Source: Bacteroidota bacterium
Lineage (GTDB): Bacteria > Bacteroidota > Bacteroidia > Chitinophagales > Chitinophagaceae
Direction of reading: 5' to 3'
NCBI GenBank assembly: GCA_020161435.1
Contig: JAIUNV010000001.1
Location: forward strand, 744,001 to 808,000
DNA: 64,000 nucleotides
Positions 28,948 to 38,010 of the stretch are shown in pieces. The first letter of the stretch is position 1, and each line of letters opens with the position of its first letter. Under the pieces are notes generated by a model. The model worked only from the letters and a program-made list of their open reading frames with translations, was not told where the DNA came from and searched no databases. Both the position numbers and the translations under genes were made by a program.

Positions 28948-29420
28948 ACGGGAAGTCGGGAAGACCGAAAGTCCGAAAGTCCGGAGTTGGTAGTCAGGAG
29001 ATCGGAGAAATAGTCATGCTGACGATGGAAGCATCTCTGGCATCGAATACGGAAAGTCGGAAAGACCGGAAGTCGGGAGTGGGAAGTCCAAAGTTCGAAG
29101 AAGGGCAACCAAATTCAACCATCCCACTCTACGTCACCTCTCCTGTGGAGAGGACGGGTGAGGTTAAAATCCGAAAGACGGAAAGACCGAAAGTCAGAAA
29201 GTCCGGAAGAAGAGAAGCTGAAGCCCTGATTCCGATAGCTATCGGAATGCCGAAGGGCGGCAAGTATGAAAGACCGGAAGACGGAAAGAAAAGTAGTTTT
29301 AATTCGGTTTTGACTCGCCGAACTAACATCTAACATCTGTCATCCAACATCTCTCAACTACCATCCATCAACCACCAACTGCCAACCATTTTCCCCTGTT
29401 AGCCAGCGTAATCTGCCAGT
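28948..29420. repeat. Low-complexity intergenic tract with GGAAGTC/GACCGGA repeats
   Basis: This gap holds no convincing gene. It is filled with degenerate repeats of GGAAGTCGGAAAGACCGG-like units, a perfect 20-base palindrome centred on CCGATAGCTATCGG (29229-29248), a REP-like hairpin (see 29122-29165) and then a run of CATC/CAACC-type pyrimidine repeats. Similar tracts occur at about 25680-25770 and 40800-40880, so this is a dispersed intergenic repeat type of the genome. Confidence 0.7.
29122..29165 (+). repeat. REP-like palindromic element, copy 1
   Basis: The core hairpin CCTCTCC-TGT-GGAGAGG (29139-29155) is flanked by CCACTCTACG on the left and GGTGAGG on the right. The same arrangement occurs inverted at about 40752-40793. 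A single-copy explanation (a terminator) does not account for the shared flanks. Confidence 0.65.
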
Positions 29421-29428
29421 AAAAACGA

Positions 29429-29461
29429 TTTGTGCCAAAGGGGGTGAAACGGCTACATTTG
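29429..29461 (+). promoter_or_regulatory. Bacteroidota-type promoter upstream of leuC
   Basis: TTTG at 29429-29432 and TACATTTG at 29454-29461 are separated by 21 bases, matching the -33 TTTG and -7 TAnnTTTG elements known for Bacteroidota. Transcription would begin near 29468, about 100 bases before the leuC start. Confidence 0.75.
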
Positions 29462-29567
29462 CGGCCGTTCGATGTTTTTAAGTATTGAGATTTATTGGTT
29501 GATATTTTTTCAATAATATCTCCTGATGAATGGAAAAACATCAAGAATCATTCAAACCGTTCGCATA

Positions 29568-30971
29568 ATGAGTAATCAAGCTACAACGCTGTTCGACAAA
29601 GTATGGGATGCCCACGTGGTGCGTAAAATTGAAGACGGCCCCGATGTATTGTTCATCGACCGCCATTTTATTCATGAAGTAACCAGCCCCGTTGCTTTTT
29701 TGGGACTGGAACAACGCGGCATTGGCGTTTTGTACCCCGAACGCACTTTTGCCACCGCCGACCACAATACACCCACCATCAACCAGCACCTGCCCGTGCA
29801 AGATCCGCTGAGTGCCAACCAACTCAAGGCCCTGGAAACCAACTCGGCCAAGTACGGCATTTCGCACTGGGGCCTCAACAACCCTAAAAATGGTATTGTA
29901 CACGTGGTAGGTCCCGAAAACGGCATTACCCTGCCGGGCATGAGCATTGTGTGTGGCGACTCGCATACTTCCACCCACGGCGCCTTTGGTGCCATTGCGT
30001 TTGGCATTGGTACTTCCGAGGTAGAAATGGTGCTCTCTTCGCAGTGCATCATGCAGCCCAAGCCGAAGAAAATGCGCATCAGTGTAAACGGTCAGCTGCA
30101 AAAAGGCGTGGTGCCCAAAGATGTGGTGCTCTACATCATCAGCCAGCTCACTGCTGCCGGTGCTACCGGATACTTTGTAGAATTTGCCGGCGATGTGTTT
30201 GAAAACATGACCATGGAAGGCCGCATGACCGTGTGCAACATGAGCATCGAAATGGGTGCCCGTGGCGGTATGGTTGCCCCCGATGAAACTACTTTCAACT
30301 ACATACAGGGCCGCGAAAAAGCCCCCAAAGGCGAAGCCTGGGACAAGGCGCTGGCCTACTGGAAAACGCTGAAAACCGATGCCGGCGCCAGCTTCGACAA
30401 AGAGTATCAGTTTGATGCGGCCAATATCGAACCCATGATTACCTACGGCACCAACCCGGGCATGGGCATTGGCATCAGCCAAAGCATTCCTACCGCCGAA
30501 GCCATTGGCAGCGGTCAGGCCAGCTTCGATAAATCGATGGCGTACATGGGCTTTCAGCAAGGCGAAGCCATGATGGGCAAAAAAGTAGATTATGTGTTTG
30601 TAGGCAGCTGTACCAATGGCCGCATTGAAGATTTCAGGGCCTTCGCTTCGGTGGTTAAGGGCCGTAAAAAAGCCGATCATGTAACCGCATGGATTGTGCC
30701 TGGTTCACACATTGTAGAAGCGCAGATTCGGGAAGAAGGCATTTACGATATTTTGACAGAAGCAGGCTTTCAGCTGCGTCAGCCCGGCTGCTCTGCCTGT
30801 CTGGCCATGAACGACGATAAGATACCTGCCGGTAAATATGCCGTCAGTACCAGCAACCGCAACTTCGAAGGTCGCCAGGGCCCCGGTGCCCGTACGCTGC
30901 TCGCCAGTCCGCTGGTAGCCGCTGCCGCTGCCGTAACCGGCGTAGTAACCGACCCGAGGGAATTGCTGTAA
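29568..30971 (+). CDS. leuC: 3-isopropylmalate dehydratase large subunit
   Basis: The 467-residue aconitase-family protein (start ATG 29568; an upstream ATG at 29526 would add 14 residues not typical of LeuC) has the 4Fe-4S cysteines in VGSCTNGR and [24 protein letters not shown] is also present. With LeuD it isomerises 2- to 3-isopropylmalate, and it can act likewise on citramalate. It is the first gene of a leuC-leuD-cimA-like-leuB operon. Confidence 0.96.
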   Translation: MSNQATTLFDKVWDAHVVRKIEDGPDVLFIDRHFIHEVTSPVAFLGLEQRGIGVLYPERTFATADHNTPTINQHLPVQDPLSANQLKALETNSAKYGISHWGLNNPKNGIVHVVGPENGITLPGMSIVCGDSHTSTHGAFGAIAFGIGTSEVEMVLSSQCIMQPKPKKMRISVNGQLQKGVVPKDVVLYIISQLTAAGATGYFVEFAGDVFENMTMEGRMTVCNMSIEMGARGGMVAPDETTFNYIQGREKAPKGEAWDKALAYWKTLKTDAGASFDKEYQFDAANIEPMITYGTNPGMGIGISQSIPTAEAIGSGQASFDKSMAYMGFQQGEAMMGKKVDYVFVGSCTNGRIEDFRAFASVVKGRKKADHVTAWIVPGSHIVEAQIREEGIYDILTEAGFQLRQPGCSACLAMNDDKIPAGKYAVSTSNRNFEGRQGPGARTLLASPLVAAAAAVTGVVTDPRELL

Positions 30972-31123
30972 GGCATAAGGCCGAAGGCTAAAGTCATAAA
31001 GCAACCTTCCTTTCCCCTCCGGGGGTGAGGGGGCTAAAAACCTCCGCCTTCCTCCGTGCATACCTCCTTCTCCTCTGTGGTAAAACAAATCCGAAATCAG
31101 ACATCCGAAATCAGACATTCTCT

Positions 31124-31720
31124 ATGGCTTACGATAAATTCACCGTGCTTCAATCATCAGCAGTACCCCTGCCCATTGAAAACGTAGACACCGACCAAAT
31201 CATTCCTGCCCGTTTTTTGAAAGCCACCGAACGCAAAGGTTTTGGCGACAACTTGTTTCGCGACTGGCGATATAACAACGACGATTCGCCCAAGCAAGAC
31301 TTTGTGCTCAACAACCCCATCTTCAGTGGTAAAATACTGGTAGCGGGCAAAAACTTTGGTAGTGGCAGCAGCCGTGAACACGCCGCCTGGGCCATTTACG
31401 ACTATGGTTTCCGTTGCGTTATCAGCAGCTTCTTCGCCGACATTTTCAAAGGCAACTCACTCAATATTGGCATTTTGCCCGTAACCGTGAGTGCCGAATT
31501 TCTCGACAAGATTTTCAAAGCCATTGAAGCCGATCCGAAAACGGAAATCAAAGTAGACCTGCCCGAGCAAAAAGTAACGATTGTAGCTACGGGCGAACAA
31601 GAATCGTTCGACATCAACGGCTACAAAAAACACAACATGATGAACGGTTTCGATGACATCGATTACCTGCAATCAGCTAAAGAAGACATCAAGGCATTTG
31701 CTGCCCAATCGCTGTATTAA
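31124..31720 (+). CDS. leuD: 3-isopropylmalate dehydratase small subunit
   Basis: The 198-residue swivel-domain subunit (ATG 31124) has the signature [15 protein letters not shown] and [14 protein letters not shown]. It pairs with LeuC. The 152-base gap after leuC includes CCGAAGGCTAAAG and CCCCTCCGGGGGTGAGG intergenic repeat remnants and no gene. Confidence 0.95.
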   Translation: MAYDKFTVLQSSAVPLPIENVDTDQIIPARFLKATERKGFGDNLFRDWRYNNDDSPKQDFVLNNPIFSGKILVAGKNFGSGSSREHAAWAIYDYGFRCVISSFFADIFKGNSLNIGILPVTVSAEFLDKIFKAIEADPKTEIKVDLPEQKVTIVATGEQESFDINGYKKHNMMNGFDDIDYLQSAKEDIKAFAAQSLY

Positions 31721-31740
31721 CAGCACTTACAACCCACGGC

Positions 31741-33261
31741 ATGAAGAAGCATATCGAAATTATGGACACCACGCTCCGCGATGGTGAACAAACCAACGGC
31801 GTCTCTTTCTCTCCATCCGAAAAACTGACCATTGCGCAGCTCTTGCTGGGCGAAGTAAAAGTGGACCGTGTGGAAATTGCTTCTGCACGGGTATCGGAAG
31901 GCGAACTGGAAGCCGTGAAAAAAATAACGGGCTGGGCAGCTACCAATGGCCTGCTCGACCGCATTGAAGTGCTCACTTTTGTGGATGGCGATGTATCCAT
32001 TAAGTGGATGGAAGAAGCAGGCGCCAAAGTGATGAACCTGCTCACCAAGGGGTCGCTCAACCATTTGCAGCACCAGCTGAAAAAAACACCGGCGCAGCAT
32101 TTTCAGGAAGTAGGCGAAGTACTAGCACTGGCCGCCAAGCGGGGCATCACGGCCAATGTGTACCTCGAAGACTGGAGCAATGGCATGCGCAATAGTCCGG
32201 ACTATGTGTACAGCTACCTCGACTTCTTAGCGACACTACCGGTAAAACGGATTTTGCTGCCCGATACCTTGGGCGTACTCATTCCTTCGGAAACCTACGA
32301 CTACCTCAGCGCCATTGTGCAGCGCTATCCCGGCGTTCATTTCGATTTTCATGGCCACAACGATTACGACCTCGGCGTAGCCAATGCACTTGAGGCCATC
32401 AAAGCCGGTGTGCATGGCTTGCACCTCACGGTAAATGGCATGGGCGAACGGGCAGGAAATGCCCCACTGGCCAGTGTGATTGCCGTGTTGAACGATTATG
32501 TGCCCACCGTAGAAACAGCTGTGGTTGAAAAATCATTGTACTCGGTGAGTAAACTCGTTGAAACCTTCTCCGGATTTAGGGTGGGGCCCAACAAACCCAT
32601 TGTGGGCGAAAACGTATTTACCCAAACAGCGGGTATACATGCCGATGGCGATAAGAAAAACAATCTGTACTTCAACGATTTGCTGCCGGAGCGATTTGGC
32701 CGCAAACGGAAATATGCACTCGGCAAAACTTCGGGCAAAGCCAATATTGAAAACAACCTGGCGCAGCTGGGCATTCAGTTGGCCGACGAAGATTTGAAGC
32801 GGGTAACACAACGCATCATCGAACTGGGCGACCGTAAGGAAACCGTTACTCAGGCTGATTTGCCTTACATCATCAGCGATGTGCTGGACAGTGCCAGTGT
32901 AATTGAAAAAGTGAAAGTAGAGAACTATGTGCTCACCCATAGCAAGGGCCTCAAGCCATCGGCTACAGTAAAAATCATTTTCAATGATGAAGCATTTGAA
33001 GAAAATGCACAGGGTGATGGCCAGTACGATGCGTTCATGAACGCCATTAAGAAAGTGTACCTCAAAAAGAAGCTACCACTGGCAGTGCTCACCGATTATG
33101 CGGTGCGTATTCCGCCCGGAGGTAAAACCGATGCCCTTTGCGAAACCATCATTTCCTGGGAGCATAACGGAAAGGAATTTAAGACCCGTGGCCTCGACAG
33201 TGACCAAACGGTTTCTGCCATCAAAGCCACGAAGAAAATGCTGAATTTGATTTGGGAGTAG
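31741..33261 (+). CDS. (R)-citramalate synthase-like enzyme (LeuA/CimA family)
   Basis: The 506-residue protein has an HMGL-like TIM barrel. It has MDTTLRDGEQTNGVSFSPSEKL at the N-terminus, HGHNDYDLGVAN with the metal-binding histidines, NGMGERAGN, and a C-terminal LeuA regulatory domain. The EQTNGVSFS signature, YLEDWSNGMRNSPDYV and NLLTKGSLNHLQHQL recall the Leptospira-type citramalate synthase rather than classical LeuA (EQSPG). It would condense pyruvate and acetyl-CoA, opening a threonine-independent isoleucine route using the flanking leuCDB. 2-isopropylmalate synthase activity is the alternative. Confidence 0.75.
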   Translation: MKKHIEIMDTTLRDGEQTNGVSFSPSEKLTIAQLLLGEVKVDRVEIASARVSEGELEAVKKITGWAATNGLLDRIEVLTFVDGDVSIKWMEEAGAKVMNLLTKGSLNHLQHQLKKTPAQHFQEVGEVLALAAKRGITANVYLEDWSNGMRNSPDYVYSYLDFLATLPVKRILLPDTLGVLIPSETYDYLSAIVQRYPGVHFDFHGHNDYDLGVANALEAIKAGVHGLHLTVNGMGERAGNAPLASVIAVLNDYVPTVETAVVEKSLYSVSKLVETFSGFRVGPNKPIVGENVFTQTAGIHADGDKKNNLYFNDLLPERFGRKRKYALGKTSGKANIENNLAQLGIQLADEDLKRVTQRIIELGDRKETVTQADLPYIISDVLDSASVIEKVKVENYVLTHSKGLKPSATVKIIFNDEAFEENAQGDGQYDAFMNAIKKVYLKKKLPLAVLTDYAVRIPPGGKTDALCETIISWEHNGKEFKTRGLDSDQTVSAIKATKKMLNLIWE

Positions 33262-33369
33262 AAGAAGGAAATAAACAATAAGAAATAAGGAAGTAAGGAT
33301 GCAGTTCCTAAGGCTGTTCACCAACTTGTGAACTCTGAAACTTTCAAACAACAAACATCATCAACACAA

Positions 33370-34443
33370 ATGGCAACAAAACACATAGCAGTAGTACCCG
33401 GCGATGGGATAGGCAAAGAAGTAACCGCAGTCGGCAAAAAAGTATTGGAAAAAATTGCGGCAAAATATGGCCACACATTTACCTACGAAGAAGCGCTGAT
33501 TGGACACGTAGCCATTGAAGCCACCGGCGATCCGTTGCCTGCGGATTCATTGGAAATCATGCGCAGCAGTGATGCGGTATTGTTTGGTGCAGTGGGTCAT
33601 CCCAAATACGACAACGATCCTTCGGCCAAGGTACGCCCCGAGCAGGGCCTGCTGAAAATGCGCAAAGAGCTGGGTTTGTATGCCAACCTGCGCCCCATCA
33701 AATTATTTGATGAACTGCTCGATGCCAGCAGCATTAAACCCGAAATTTTACGCGGTGCCGATATCTTGTTTTTCAGAGAGCTCACCGGTGATGTATACTT
33801 TGGCAAACGGGAACGTATCGAAGACGGCAAAGCCGCTTACGATACCATGATTTACTACAAGTACGAAGTGGAACGCATTGCCCGCAAGGCTTTTGAGGCA
33901 GCCATGACCCGTGGTAAAAAACTGATGAGTGTAGACAAGGCCAATGTGCTGGAGAGCAGCCGCATTTGGCGGGAAACGGTACTCGAAGTGGCCAAAGATT
34001 ATCCTGAAGTAGAACTGGAACACCAGTTTGTAGATGCGGCCGCCATGCTGCTCATCAAAGACCCCCGCCGTTTTGATGTGGTGGTAACCGGCAACCTCTT
34101 TGGTGATATCCTCACCGACGAAGCCTCTCAAATTGCAGGCTCTATGGGCATGCTGGCTTCTGCTTCTGTAGGCGATGGCACGGGTGTATACGAACCCATC
34201 CACGGCTCTGCCCACGACATCACCGGCAAAGGCTTGGCCAACCCCATGGCTTCTGTGTTATCTGCCGCATTGCTGCTCGATATTTCCTTTGGTATGAAGC
34301 AGGAATCGCTGGATGTGATTAATGCAGTGGATGCTGTGCTGAAAGCCGGCTTCCGTACCCGAGACATTGCCAATGCCGACACGCCTGCCGACAAACTCCT
34401 CGGCACCGATGCCATTGGTGAAGAAATCTTAAACCGCCTCTAA
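33370..34443 (+). CDS. leuB: 3-isopropylmalate dehydrogenase
   Basis: The 357-residue protein (ATG 33370; an upstream GTG at 33328 is not needed) has GDGIGKEV at the N-terminus, the RPEQGLLKMRKELGLYANLRPIK loop, LTGDVYFGKRE and the GSMGMLASAS to GVYEPIHGSAHDITGKG signature. It oxidises 3-isopropylmalate (and can act on methylmalate) with NAD. It is the last gene of the operon; a terminator follows. Confidence 0.96.
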   Translation: MATKHIAVVPGDGIGKEVTAVGKKVLEKIAAKYGHTFTYEEALIGHVAIEATGDPLPADSLEIMRSSDAVLFGAVGHPKYDNDPSAKVRPEQGLLKMRKELGLYANLRPIKLFDELLDASSIKPEILRGADILFFRELTGDVYFGKRERIEDGKAAYDTMIYYKYEVERIARKAFEAAMTRGKKLMSVDKANVLESSRIWRETVLEVAKDYPEVELEHQFVDAAAMLLIKDPRRFDVVVTGNLFGDILTDEASQIAGSMGMLASASVGDGTGVYEPIHGSAHDITGKGLANPMASVLSAALLLDISFGMKQESLDVINAVDAVLKAGFRTRDIANADTPADKLLGTDAIGEEILNRL

Positions 34444-34464
34444 GGGTAAATGATAGAAGTTTGC

Positions 34465-34501
34465 AACCTGTGAGGTTTCAAGGCCTCACAGGTTTTTTTA
34501 T
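34465..34501 (+). terminator. Rho-independent terminator after leuB
   Basis: Perfect arms AACCTGTGAGG (34465-34475) and CCTCACAGGTT (34484-34494), with an eight-base loop, are followed by a T-rich run. It lies 22 bases after the leuB stop. Confidence 0.88.
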
Positions 34502-34531
34502 TTTTTCAAACTGCCATAACCAGCGTTTCAT

Positions 34532-35104
34532 ATGGATATAAGTGCCGTACTCACCATTACGTTTACCCTGTTTGCGGTCATTGATATCATCGGTTCTGTG
34601 CCGCTGCTGGCTTCGCTCAAGCAAAAAATGGGCGGCATCAACGAGCTCAAAGCCACGTTGATTTCCGGCGGCCTCATGATCCTGTTTTTGTTTGTAGGAG
34701 AGCCATTTTTACAATTGTTGGGTATAGATGTAAAATCTTTTGCCGTAGGCGGTTCCATTGTCATTTTCATCCTCGGGCTGGAAATGGTTTTGGGCCACGA
34801 GTTTTTCAAAAGCGATGGCGACCCTAAGTCGGGTACGGTGGTGCCCATTGCTTTTCCACTGATTGCCGGGAGTGGTACGCTTACCACTATCATTTCATTG
34901 CGGGCCAACTACGATGAAATTCCGGTACTGTTGGGTATTCTGGTCAACCTCATTTTCATTTACCTCGTATTGCACAGCCTCGATTTCATTACCAAACTGT
35001 TGGGCCCCGCCGGCATGCTGGCCATCCGCAAGTTTTTTGGGGTGATATTGCTGGCCATTGCGGTAAAAATCTTTGCAGCCAACGCTCCCGGCCTGCTGAG
35101 CTAA
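34532..35104 (+). CDS. MarC family integral membrane protein
   Basis: The 190-residue protein has six hydrophobic segments and the typical MarC pattern: TLFAVIDIIGSVPLLASL in the first helix, LGLEMVLGHEFF in the middle, and a PLIAGSGTLTTIISL repeat-half motif. The family function is not established, and the old link to multiple antibiotic resistance was not upheld. It stands alone between two terminators. Confidence 0.85.
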   Translation: MDISAVLTITFTLFAVIDIIGSVPLLASLKQKMGGINELKATLISGGLMILFLFVGEPFLQLLGIDVKSFAVGGSIVIFILGLEMVLGHEFFKSDGDPKSGTVVPIAFPLIAGSGTLTTIISLRANYDEIPVLLGILVNLIFIYLVLHSLDFITKLLGPAGMLAIRKFFGVILLAIAVKIFAANAPGLLS

Positions 35105-35110
35105 CGGGTG

Positions 35111-35141
35111 TTGGCTCTTTAGCGTAATTGTTGCACATTTG
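35111..35141 (+). promoter_or_regulatory. Promoter of tRNA-Arg
   Basis: TTG at 35111-35113 and CACATTTG at 35134-35141 (one mismatch to TAnnTTTG) are 20 bases apart. The predicted start falls just before the tRNA. Confidence 0.6.
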
Positions 35142-35152
35142 CAGCCCGCTAC

Positions 35153-35227
35153 GGCCTCGTAGTACAATGGATAGTATAAGAGTTTCCGAAGCTCCAGATC
35201 CAGGTTCGATTCCTGGCGAGGCCACCA
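35153..35227 (+). tRNA. tRNA-Arg (anticodon CCG)
   Basis: A full cloverleaf can be drawn. The acceptor stem is GGCCTCG/CGAGGCC, the D stem GTAC/GTAT, the anticodon loop TTCCGAA with CCG at 35186-35188, and the T arm CCAGG-TTCGATT-CCTGG; CCA is encoded. The anticodon stem has an unpaired A27-C43 and a T-G pair next to the loop. A promoter precedes it and a terminator follows, so it is a single-gene transcript. Confidence 0.93.
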
Positions 35228-35250
35228 ATTGTTAGATAAAATATTCTGAG

Positions 35251-35276
35251 ATCAGCCTTCGGGCTGATTTTTTTGT
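35251..35276 (+). terminator. Terminator after tRNA-Arg
   Basis: ATCAGCC-TTCG-GGCTGAT (35251-35268) is a UUCG-capped hairpin followed by seven T residues. It ends the tRNA transcript. Confidence 0.85.
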
Positions 35277-35318
35277 AAAAGACATTTTGCAGCTAAGTTC
35301 GTGTACAATCTTACTATC

Positions 35319-36010
35319 ATGCACTCACGAATAATTTGGAAGGTGATTTCTACTGCTGCTATGTTTTTGATAGCTACGCATGCAGGGGCTCAATAAGGAG
35401 GCCGACATGGGTTTTACAGCAGCCATCGTTTTCCGGTGAATACTTTTCAACCTGCTCAACTTTTTTTCGCTGGCGATTCTTCCTGGGTTGGTTTTATATC
35501 CATAGCAGGTAATACCAACGCAGACAATGGCTACATCAATGAAATGGCATTTATTTCTAAGATGCCTGATGATACAACAACAGTGCTGAAAGGGAACTCT
35601 GTGATGCGGTTTCAACTGGCAGACAGCATTCGCTACATTCAACTGAAAGACGGAAGCAAACTGGTCTTTCAGCAAATGGGGCACATGAGTTTTTGATGCG
35701 GGTACTTTACGAATCCCCGCGGGTGTTGCACACCTGTTTGTACAGAGACAGCTGGGAAACTCTCACATCGAAAACTGCTACCAAAGAGAGCTACAATACT
35801 TTTTTTGTACTCAAAGACAAAGGCCCGCTACAGGCCGTACAGGGCGTAGCTATGTACAGCCCCAAATTTGCAGCCCGGCGGAGCGAAAAAGCGTTCGTCA
35901 AAATGTTCGCTGCTTATCCGGCTATCGTACAAAAACTTACGCAAAAGGATTTCTATTTTGATGCGGCAGGTATGCAAAAATTACTACAGCAGTACAGCGA
36001 AGCGCAATAA
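35319..36010 (+). pseudogene. Secreted protein gene broken by a stop and a frameshift
   Basis: ATG 35319 opens a 25-residue signal peptide (ending ATHAGAQ) that stops at TAA 35394-35396. The same frame continues without another stop to 35696 with protein-like sequence. The frame then shifts at a run of five T (about 35689-35693): one added T would join HMSF directly to LMRVLYESPRVLH and extend to 36010. The restored product would be about 230 residues, a Bacteroidota secreted protein of unknown function. Either a true decaying gene or a homopolymer sequencing error (for the second lesion) is possible. Confidence 0.65.
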
Positions 36011-36170
36011 TAGTAACTAATACATGTGCCTATTTGACCTGTTGTAATCAGTAGTTGTGGAAAAGGAAGACATTTTCATCTTAGTATAAAAAACCAAGAT
36101 TTTTAAAAGTGACGACATACAAAGGAGCTTGACCTCTTTTTATATTATTAACCACATAAATACCTGACCG

Positions 36171-36671
36171 ATGAAGAAACTACTGTTGATGATGAGCCTG
36201 GCTATGACCATAGTGATAGCAAATGCACAAAGCAACTGGCCCGATTGGGATGGCATTCGGCTGGAATTGAAAGAAGATTACAATGCCGGTGCTAATGATG
36301 CAGCATTGCAGGCCGCACGGTATTTATTTACACATCCTATTGAACAGTCCGATAAACTAAGGGCCAGTGCTACCCGCTACATCATTAGCTGGATGACCGG
36401 CTCTCCGGATTATTCATTTACCCTTGATGCCAAAGCCATGAAATTTACAAAAGGGAATGACGACTGGTTGTCGTTGTATTTGGCAGGCATGATACAATAC
36501 GCATTGGAAAAGAATGCTCCGAAAGCCGATCCGAAAACAGTAACACTGGAAGCCTGCAAAATGATTATTGCGTATGCTAAAAACGGTGACAATAACATGA
36601 AGCCCAATGCTGAATTGAAGAGGATGATAAAAGCTTCGGATGAAGGCAAGTTGAGTGAATACTTGAAATAA
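36171..36671 (+). CDS. Secreted hypothetical protein
   Basis: The 166-residue protein has a signal peptide (residues 1-19, ending IANAQ) and a helical mature part. I do not recognise a family. The mature part has many alanine/leucine helices and no cysteines apart from one near the C-terminus, and could be a small TPR-like fold. It is preceded by 160 bases without a gene. Neighbours are unrelated small secreted proteins. Confidence 0.65.
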   Translation: MKKLLLMMSLAMTIVIANAQSNWPDWDGIRLELKEDYNAGANDAALQAARYLFTHPIEQSDKLRASATRYIISWMTGSPDYSFTLDAKAMKFTKGNDDWLSLYLAGMIQYALEKNAPKADPKTVTLEACKMIIAYAKNGDNNMKPNAELKRMIKASDEGKLSEYLK

Positions 36672-36736
36672 TTACAAACCGGGGCCGTGCCATTACATTG
36701 GCAGAAAACGTATTTTCATAGCACATACAACTGTCT

Positions 36737-37171
36737 ATGAAAATACGTTTCGCATTTCTGGCGTTGACCATTTTCCTCTGCACCGCCATGCAGGCCCAGC
36801 AAACCCCAGCCGAAAAATTTGTGGCCAATCTGGCACAGCAAAAAAACAAATGGCTGATAACACAACGCTACGACAGCTTGCGTAACATACTCGATGCCCG
36901 CTGCCTCTATGTGCACAGCAATGGTTGGACGCAAAATGCTACCGAAGTAATTGCCGACATGCAATCGGGCAAACTCCGCTATCAAAAAATACACTTCACC
37001 GATGTGCAGGCCCGCCAGTTTGAAAGCATGGTTATTGTAACAGGCAAAGGCCAATTTGAAGGCAACATGCAAGGCAAAACCTTTTCCATGCCATTGGCAT
37101 TTACCGAAGTATATGTAAAACGTAAAGCCAGTTGGAAATTAGTGAGCCGCCATGCCTGCAAAATCGAATAA
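36737..37171 (+). CDS. Secreted DUF4440/NTF2-like protein
   Basis: The 144-residue protein has a signal peptide ending AMQAQ (about residue 21). The mature part has the NTF2-like pattern: a first helix with the buried Trp (KNKWLITQRYDSLRNIL), LYVHSNGWTQNATEVIADMQSGKLRYQKI, and final strands (FTEVYVKRKASWKLVSRHACK). DUF4440 domains are often found in secreted or polyketide-type proteins, but a specific function is not implied. Confidence 0.75.
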   Translation: MKIRFAFLALTIFLCTAMQAQQTPAEKFVANLAQQKNKWLITQRYDSLRNILDARCLYVHSNGWTQNATEVIADMQSGKLRYQKIHFTDVQARQFESMVIVTGKGQFEGNMQGKTFSMPLAFTEVYVKRKASWKLVSRHACKIE

Positions 37172-37232
37172 GCAGCGGGCATAGTTGCCTGTAATTTCGC
37201 AGCCTTCTTCTTACTCAGAACAATCAGCCAAT

Positions 37233-38003
37233 ATGGATTTACAGATTGCGCAGCAGCATTTTTTGGTATGTGGGGCATCGGGTGGTTTTGGTAAAGCCAT
37301 CGCCGAAACCTTGTTGCAGGAAGGGGCGCAAGTAACTGCTGTGGCCCGCTCAGCCGACAAGCTGCAAGCCTTACAAACAGCGTATCCGCAGCAGGTACAT
37401 ACCGTGGTGGCCGATGTAACAACCGATGAAGGTGTACAAAAAATTACTGCAGCCATACAGCAACCACTGCATGGCATTTTGCTCAATGCGGGTGGCCCGC
37501 CGGCCATGTCGGCACTCGAAGCCACACTGCCCGATTGGGATAACGCTTACGCATCTGTGCTGCGTTGGAAAATTGCATTGCTGAAAGCTTTGCTGCCTTC
37601 CATGCAGGCACAACAATATGGCCGCATAGTCAGCATCGAAAGTGTGAGTGTAAAACAACCTGTAGAAAATTTGGTGTTGAGCAATGCCATCCGCATGGCG
37701 GTGGTAGGTTATCTCAAAACATTGTCGCAGGAAGTGGCAGGGCAGGGTATCACCATCAACATCATGGCACCGGGCTATCATGCCACCGATGCAATGAATC
37801 GTTTATTTGACAAGAAGGCAGCTGTAGCAGGCATTAGCCGCGATGAAGCTGCTAATGCTATGGCACAACAAGTACCCGTAGGGCGCTTGGGCACGGCTAC
37901 AGAATTTGCTTCACTGGCGGCATGGTTGTTTAGCCCGAACAGTGGTTTTGCAACCGGGCAAACTTTTGCCATAGAAGGCGGTTTGTACAAAGGCAGTATG
38001 TAA
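37233..38003 (+). CDS. SDR-family oxidoreductase with atypical catalytic residues
   Basis: The 256-residue protein (ATG 37233) has the classical SDR cofactor loop GASGGFG (residues 14-20), NAGGPPA, and a C-terminal AEFASLAAWLFSPNSGFATGQTFAIEGG. At the active site, where a Tyr-x-x-x-Lys would be expected, the sequence reads SVKQPVENLVLSNAIRMAV. Ser and Arg thus occupy the usual Tyr and Lys places. A group of FabG-like SDRs with an SNxxR variant exists, so this looks like a family feature rather than decay. The substrate is unknown. Confidence 0.8.
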   Translation: MDLQIAQQHFLVCGASGGFGKAIAETLLQEGAQVTAVARSADKLQALQTAYPQQVHTVVADVTTDEGVQKITAAIQQPLHGILLNAGGPPAMSALEATLPDWDNAYASVLRWKIALLKALLPSMQAQQYGRIVSIESVSVKQPVENLVLSNAIRMAVVGYLKTLSQEVAGQGITINIMAPGYHATDAMNRLFDKKAAVAGISRDEAANAMAQQVPVGRLGTATEFASLAAWLFSPNSGFATGQTFAIEGGLYKGSM

Positions 38004-38010
38004 GGTATGT

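Noticed and set aside
29541..30680. Long 379-codon open frame opposite leuC
   Set aside because: It lies entirely antisense to the well-supported leuC, has Phe/His/Gly-rich shadow composition and no family motif.
35153..35227. tRNA-Arg as an attachment site of an island
   Set aside because: No repeat of the tRNA 3' end is seen elsewhere in the window, and no integrase lies next to it.
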